From: Candidatus Gerdarchaeota archaeon
GTDB lineage: Archaea > Asgardarchaeota > Heimdallarchaeia > JABLTI01
DNA: 15,924 bases
Direction: 5' to 3'
NCBI GenBank assembly: GCA_016840945.1
Contig: JAEORJ010000138.1
Span: forward strand, 1 to 15,924
The notes beneath the pieces are model-generated. The model saw nothing but the letters and a program-made list of their open reading frames with translations, did not search any database and was not told where the DNA came from. Below are positions 14,183 through 15,924 of the stretch, piece after piece; positions within the stretch are counted from its first letter, which is position 1; every line of letters begins with the position of its first letter. The position numbers and the translations under genes were made by a program.

Positions 14183-14208
14183 TCAAAGCTTGAATTTTGT
14201 GATTGAAG

Positions 14209-15492
14209 ATGATGAATAAGAGATTATCTATAGTCATTTTTTGCTTTGCATTGTTAATAGTCCCAACTGTTCTTCCTTTTATTACAATTCAAAGTAAAAT
14301 AAATGATAGTTTCACCAATGAAACTGAACCCAATATTATACATAATGGGGCTCCAGCCTTGGATTGGAATTTGAAAGAAATTAAAAGTGATACAAATTAC
14401 ACTTTCTCGTCGTTAGCAGGCAAGGTAATTTTAATGGACTTCTTTGCTACTTGGTGTGTTCCTTGTAGAGACGCAATGCCTCTATTAGGTGAAATCAAGG
14501 ATTACTTTTCAGGTGAGACAAATTTTGTTCTTATGAGCATAGGTGTTGATCTTAGCGAATCAGAAGCTCAATTAGAGACTTTTGCCTCATCTTATGATAT
14601 GACTTGGTGGGTTTTTAGAGACACAGTGAATATGGACGTCTATTATAATATTGAATTTATTCCATCATTAGTCATTGTTAATCCAACACAATATGTATAC
14701 TATACTGAGATTGGTATGAGTGATACTCAACATATTATAGATATCATTGAGGACTTGCTAGATTTTAGCGACACCGACATACCTGATATAACTTCATTTG
14801 AGGTTTCTGAGGATTCAATAAGTATCTTGAATAATGCGTTTACAGCCACTGCAAATATCATTGACACGGAATTACGACATGTTAATTTTAGTCTTGAATT
14901 AGGAGACTATTCTGAAGTGCATGATATTTGGGTTCCATCTACAAATACTATTGAATATGATTTTGATATTGATCCCTTAATAATTTGGGATGAAACTCAA
15001 TCTGGAACAACAAATGCTACTATTACAGTCGTGGCTGAGGATTTTGTTGGGAATAGTAACACTAGCCAAATTGTCTTAGATGTTGATTTTATAGAAGATA
15101 CTTCGGATCCAATAGTTACTATTGATTCGGTAACAGCAACTAAAGCAGCATATGGCTGGAATTTTGAAATTTCAGCAACGGTAACAGATGACACCATACT
15201 TTCAGAAGTATCAATAGAAATTTGGGATGGCACTGAATTAATCAAAAGTGATGTGATGGATCAAATATCAGCTACTGAATATGAATCAAATCTATTCAGT
15301 GTTCAAATTGCTAACACTCAGAATATATCTATCATAGTCATTGCCCATGATATAGCTGGTAATGTTGGATTAGATTCTGAGCAATTTTATCCTTCTGGTG
15401 CTGTTGGCATCACAACTCCAATTATCATTTTGACTATCTTTCTAGCTAATCTTATTATAATTCCTATGAGAAAATTAAGAAGTCAAAAATAG
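14209..15492 (+). CDS. Exported TlpA/ResA-like thioredoxin with two Ig-like domains and C-terminal anchor
   Basis: 427 residues. A signal peptide or N-terminal anchor at about 4-27 (RLSIVIFCFALLIVPTVLPF) puts the protein outside the membrane. The thioredoxin domain (about 45-185) has the redox motif WCVPC (Cys83, Cys86) and the cis-proline loop EFIPSLVIVNP, as in TlpA/ResA disulfide reductases. Then two beta-sandwich, Ig-like repeats end in matching words: ITVVAEDFVGNSN (about 280) and IIVIAHDIAGNVG (about 380). The C-terminus is a membrane helix (TTPIIILTIFLANLIIIPM) with a basic tail (RKLRSQK) that stays inside. So it is likely bound to the outer membrane face, doing thiol-disulfide chemistry. 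A TTG at 14203 is in frame; ATG is preferred. A related gene follows. Confidence 0.88.
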   Translation: MMNKRLSIVIFCFALLIVPTVLPFITIQSKINDSFTNETEPNIIHNGAPALDWNLKEIKSDTNYTFSSLAGKVILMDFFATWCVPCRDAMPLLGEIKDYFSGETNFVLMSIGVDLSESEAQLETFASSYDMTWWVFRDTVNMDVYYNIEFIPSLVIVNPTQYVYYTEIGMSDTQHIIDIIEDLLDFSDTDIPDITSFEVSEDSISILNNAFTATANIIDTELRHVNFSLELGDYSEVHDIWVPSTNTIEYDFDIDPLIIWDETQSGTTNATITVVAEDFVGNSNTSQIVLDVDFIEDTSDPIVTIDSVTATKAAYGWNFEISATVTDDTILSEVSIEIWDGTELIKSDVMDQISATEYESNLFSVQIANTQNISIIVIAHDIAGNVGLDSEQFYPSGAVGITTPIIILTIFLANLIIIPMRKLRSQK

Positions 15493-15507
15493 AATTATGA
15501 GAATAAA

Positions 15508-15541
15508 AGAATAACAATGTAAAGTAAATCATTGTTATTCT
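15508..15541 (+). terminator. 12-bp hairpin between the two thioredoxin genes
   Basis: AGAATAACAATG (15508-15519) pairs perfectly with CATTGTTATTCT (15530-15541) around a 10-nt loop, 16 nt after the first gene's stop. No T-tract follows, so it may be a weak terminator, an RNA-stability stem, or an operator for the next gene. Confidence 0.5.
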
Positions 15542-15593
15542 ACTCCTCCCACATAAAAACTTACAAACAGTTATCATCTATGGAGCAATGGAA

Positions 15594-15924
15594 ATGGAAC
15601 TCCCACCTGAAAGGAAAAGCAAAAAATGGTTGAAAATTTCTGGTATAGTATTAGCTTCGGCTATAGTATTAGCCGCCATTGGTTATGGGGGTTATTATTT
15701 TATTAGTAATCGCAATCAATTAACCCCTGCCCCTAATTTTAGTGTTACGACTTTATCTGGAGAAAATTTTACTTTGTCGGACTATCAAGGTAAAGTTGTT
15801 GTACTCGATTTTATGAGTGTCACATGTGAGCCTTGTAAACAACTCATGCCTGAATTAAAAGAAATTTCAGAAGATTTCAATGATACTGTGGTTATTCTTT
15901 CTATTGATGTTGACCTTTCTGATA
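15594..15924 (+). CDS. Membrane-anchored TlpA/ResA-like thioredoxin (partial, runs off the end)
   Basis: The first 110 residues are present. A short basic cytosolic start (MELPPERKSKKWLK), one membrane helix at about 14-37 (ISGIVLASAIVLAAIGYGGY), then a thioredoxin domain outside the membrane: PAPNFSVTTLSGENFTLSDY, QGKVVVLDFMSVTCEPCKQL with redox pair Cys78 and Cys81, and VVILSIDVDLSD where the window ends. The motif is CEPC, common in TlpA/ResA proteins, but the usual Trp before the first Cys is Thr (VTCEPC). GGAG lies 8 nt before this ATG; an earlier in-frame ATG at 15588 is too close to it. It follows its relative by about 100 nt; both share the words SI-x-VDLS after the redox motif, so they are probably duplicates. 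Confidence 0.88.
   Translation, partial: MELPPERKSKKWLKISGIVLASAIVLAAIGYGGYYFISNRNQLTPAPNFSVTTLSGENFTLSDYQGKVVVLDFMSVTCEPCKQLMPELKEISEDFNDTVVILSIDVDLSD

Noticed and set aside
14997..15245. Antisense frame of 82 codons under the Ig-like domains
   Set aside because: Ser/Val/Thr-rich translation mirrors the complement of the beta-sandwich coding sequence; no start signals.

Overview
The window is a strongly AT-rich stretch of an archaeal chromosome. Archaeal signs are: an arginine-type tRNA interrupted by a 30-nt intron, with CCA encoded; TATA boxes of the TTTATAAA/TTTAAATA type 25-50 nt before start codons; Lrp-like, TetR and MarR one-component regulators; and TlpA-like thioredoxins and other proteins with signal peptides or lipid-free membrane anchors. 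The mix of EFR1-type flavodoxin-ferredoxin, TPR and HEAT proteins and a secreted caspase-like peptidase would suit an Asgard archaeon (Heimdall- or Lokiarchaeia-like). That placement is inference, because no rRNA or ribosomal protein is present.

Layout. 1-1.6 kb (minus): a secreted protein with a calcium-type DxDxDG loop, followed 12 nt later by a tandem Lrp-like regulator. 1.8-2.6 kb (plus): a secreted caspase-like (clan CD) peptidase with His and Cys in place, ending in a hairpin plus T-tract. 2.6-4.45 kb: a TetR regulator divergent from a two-gene unit, flavodoxin plus a four-helix membrane protein whose histidines look like bis-heme ligands; two palindromes with core ACTTAAAGT sit in the shared promoter. 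4.5-6.0 kb: a HEAT-repeat protein translationally overlapping an O6-alkylguanine-DNA alkyltransferase, behind a perfect 21-nt palindrome. 6.1-8.1 kb: a helical protein of unknown function, convergent with an MFS transporter that has a His-rich cytosolic loop. 8.4-10.0 kb: a TPR protein with a TTG start and strong ribosome binding site. 10.05-10.16 kb (minus): the intron-containing tRNA. 10.3-11.9 kb: a DJ-1/PfpI protein, then a flavin split-barrel protein overlapping a MarR regulator behind an AGTACT-repeat operator. 12.0-14.0 kb: a small membrane protein, an EFR1-type flavodoxin/2[4Fe-4S] protein that appears to start at AUU, and a HAD phosphatase. 14.2 kb to the end: two tandem TlpA/ResA-like thioredoxins, the first fused to two Ig-like domains and a C-terminal anchor, the second cut by the window end.

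Shared themes are redox chemistry (two flavodoxin-type proteins, a putative b-heme protein, a flavin split barrel, DJ-1, two exported thioredoxins) and local one-component regulators sitting next to palindromic operators. No gene-free stretch exceeds 300 bases; the longest (8123-8364) holds a 20-nt palindrome and the TPR ribosome binding site. No CRISPR array, insertion sequence, rRNA or integrase was seen.
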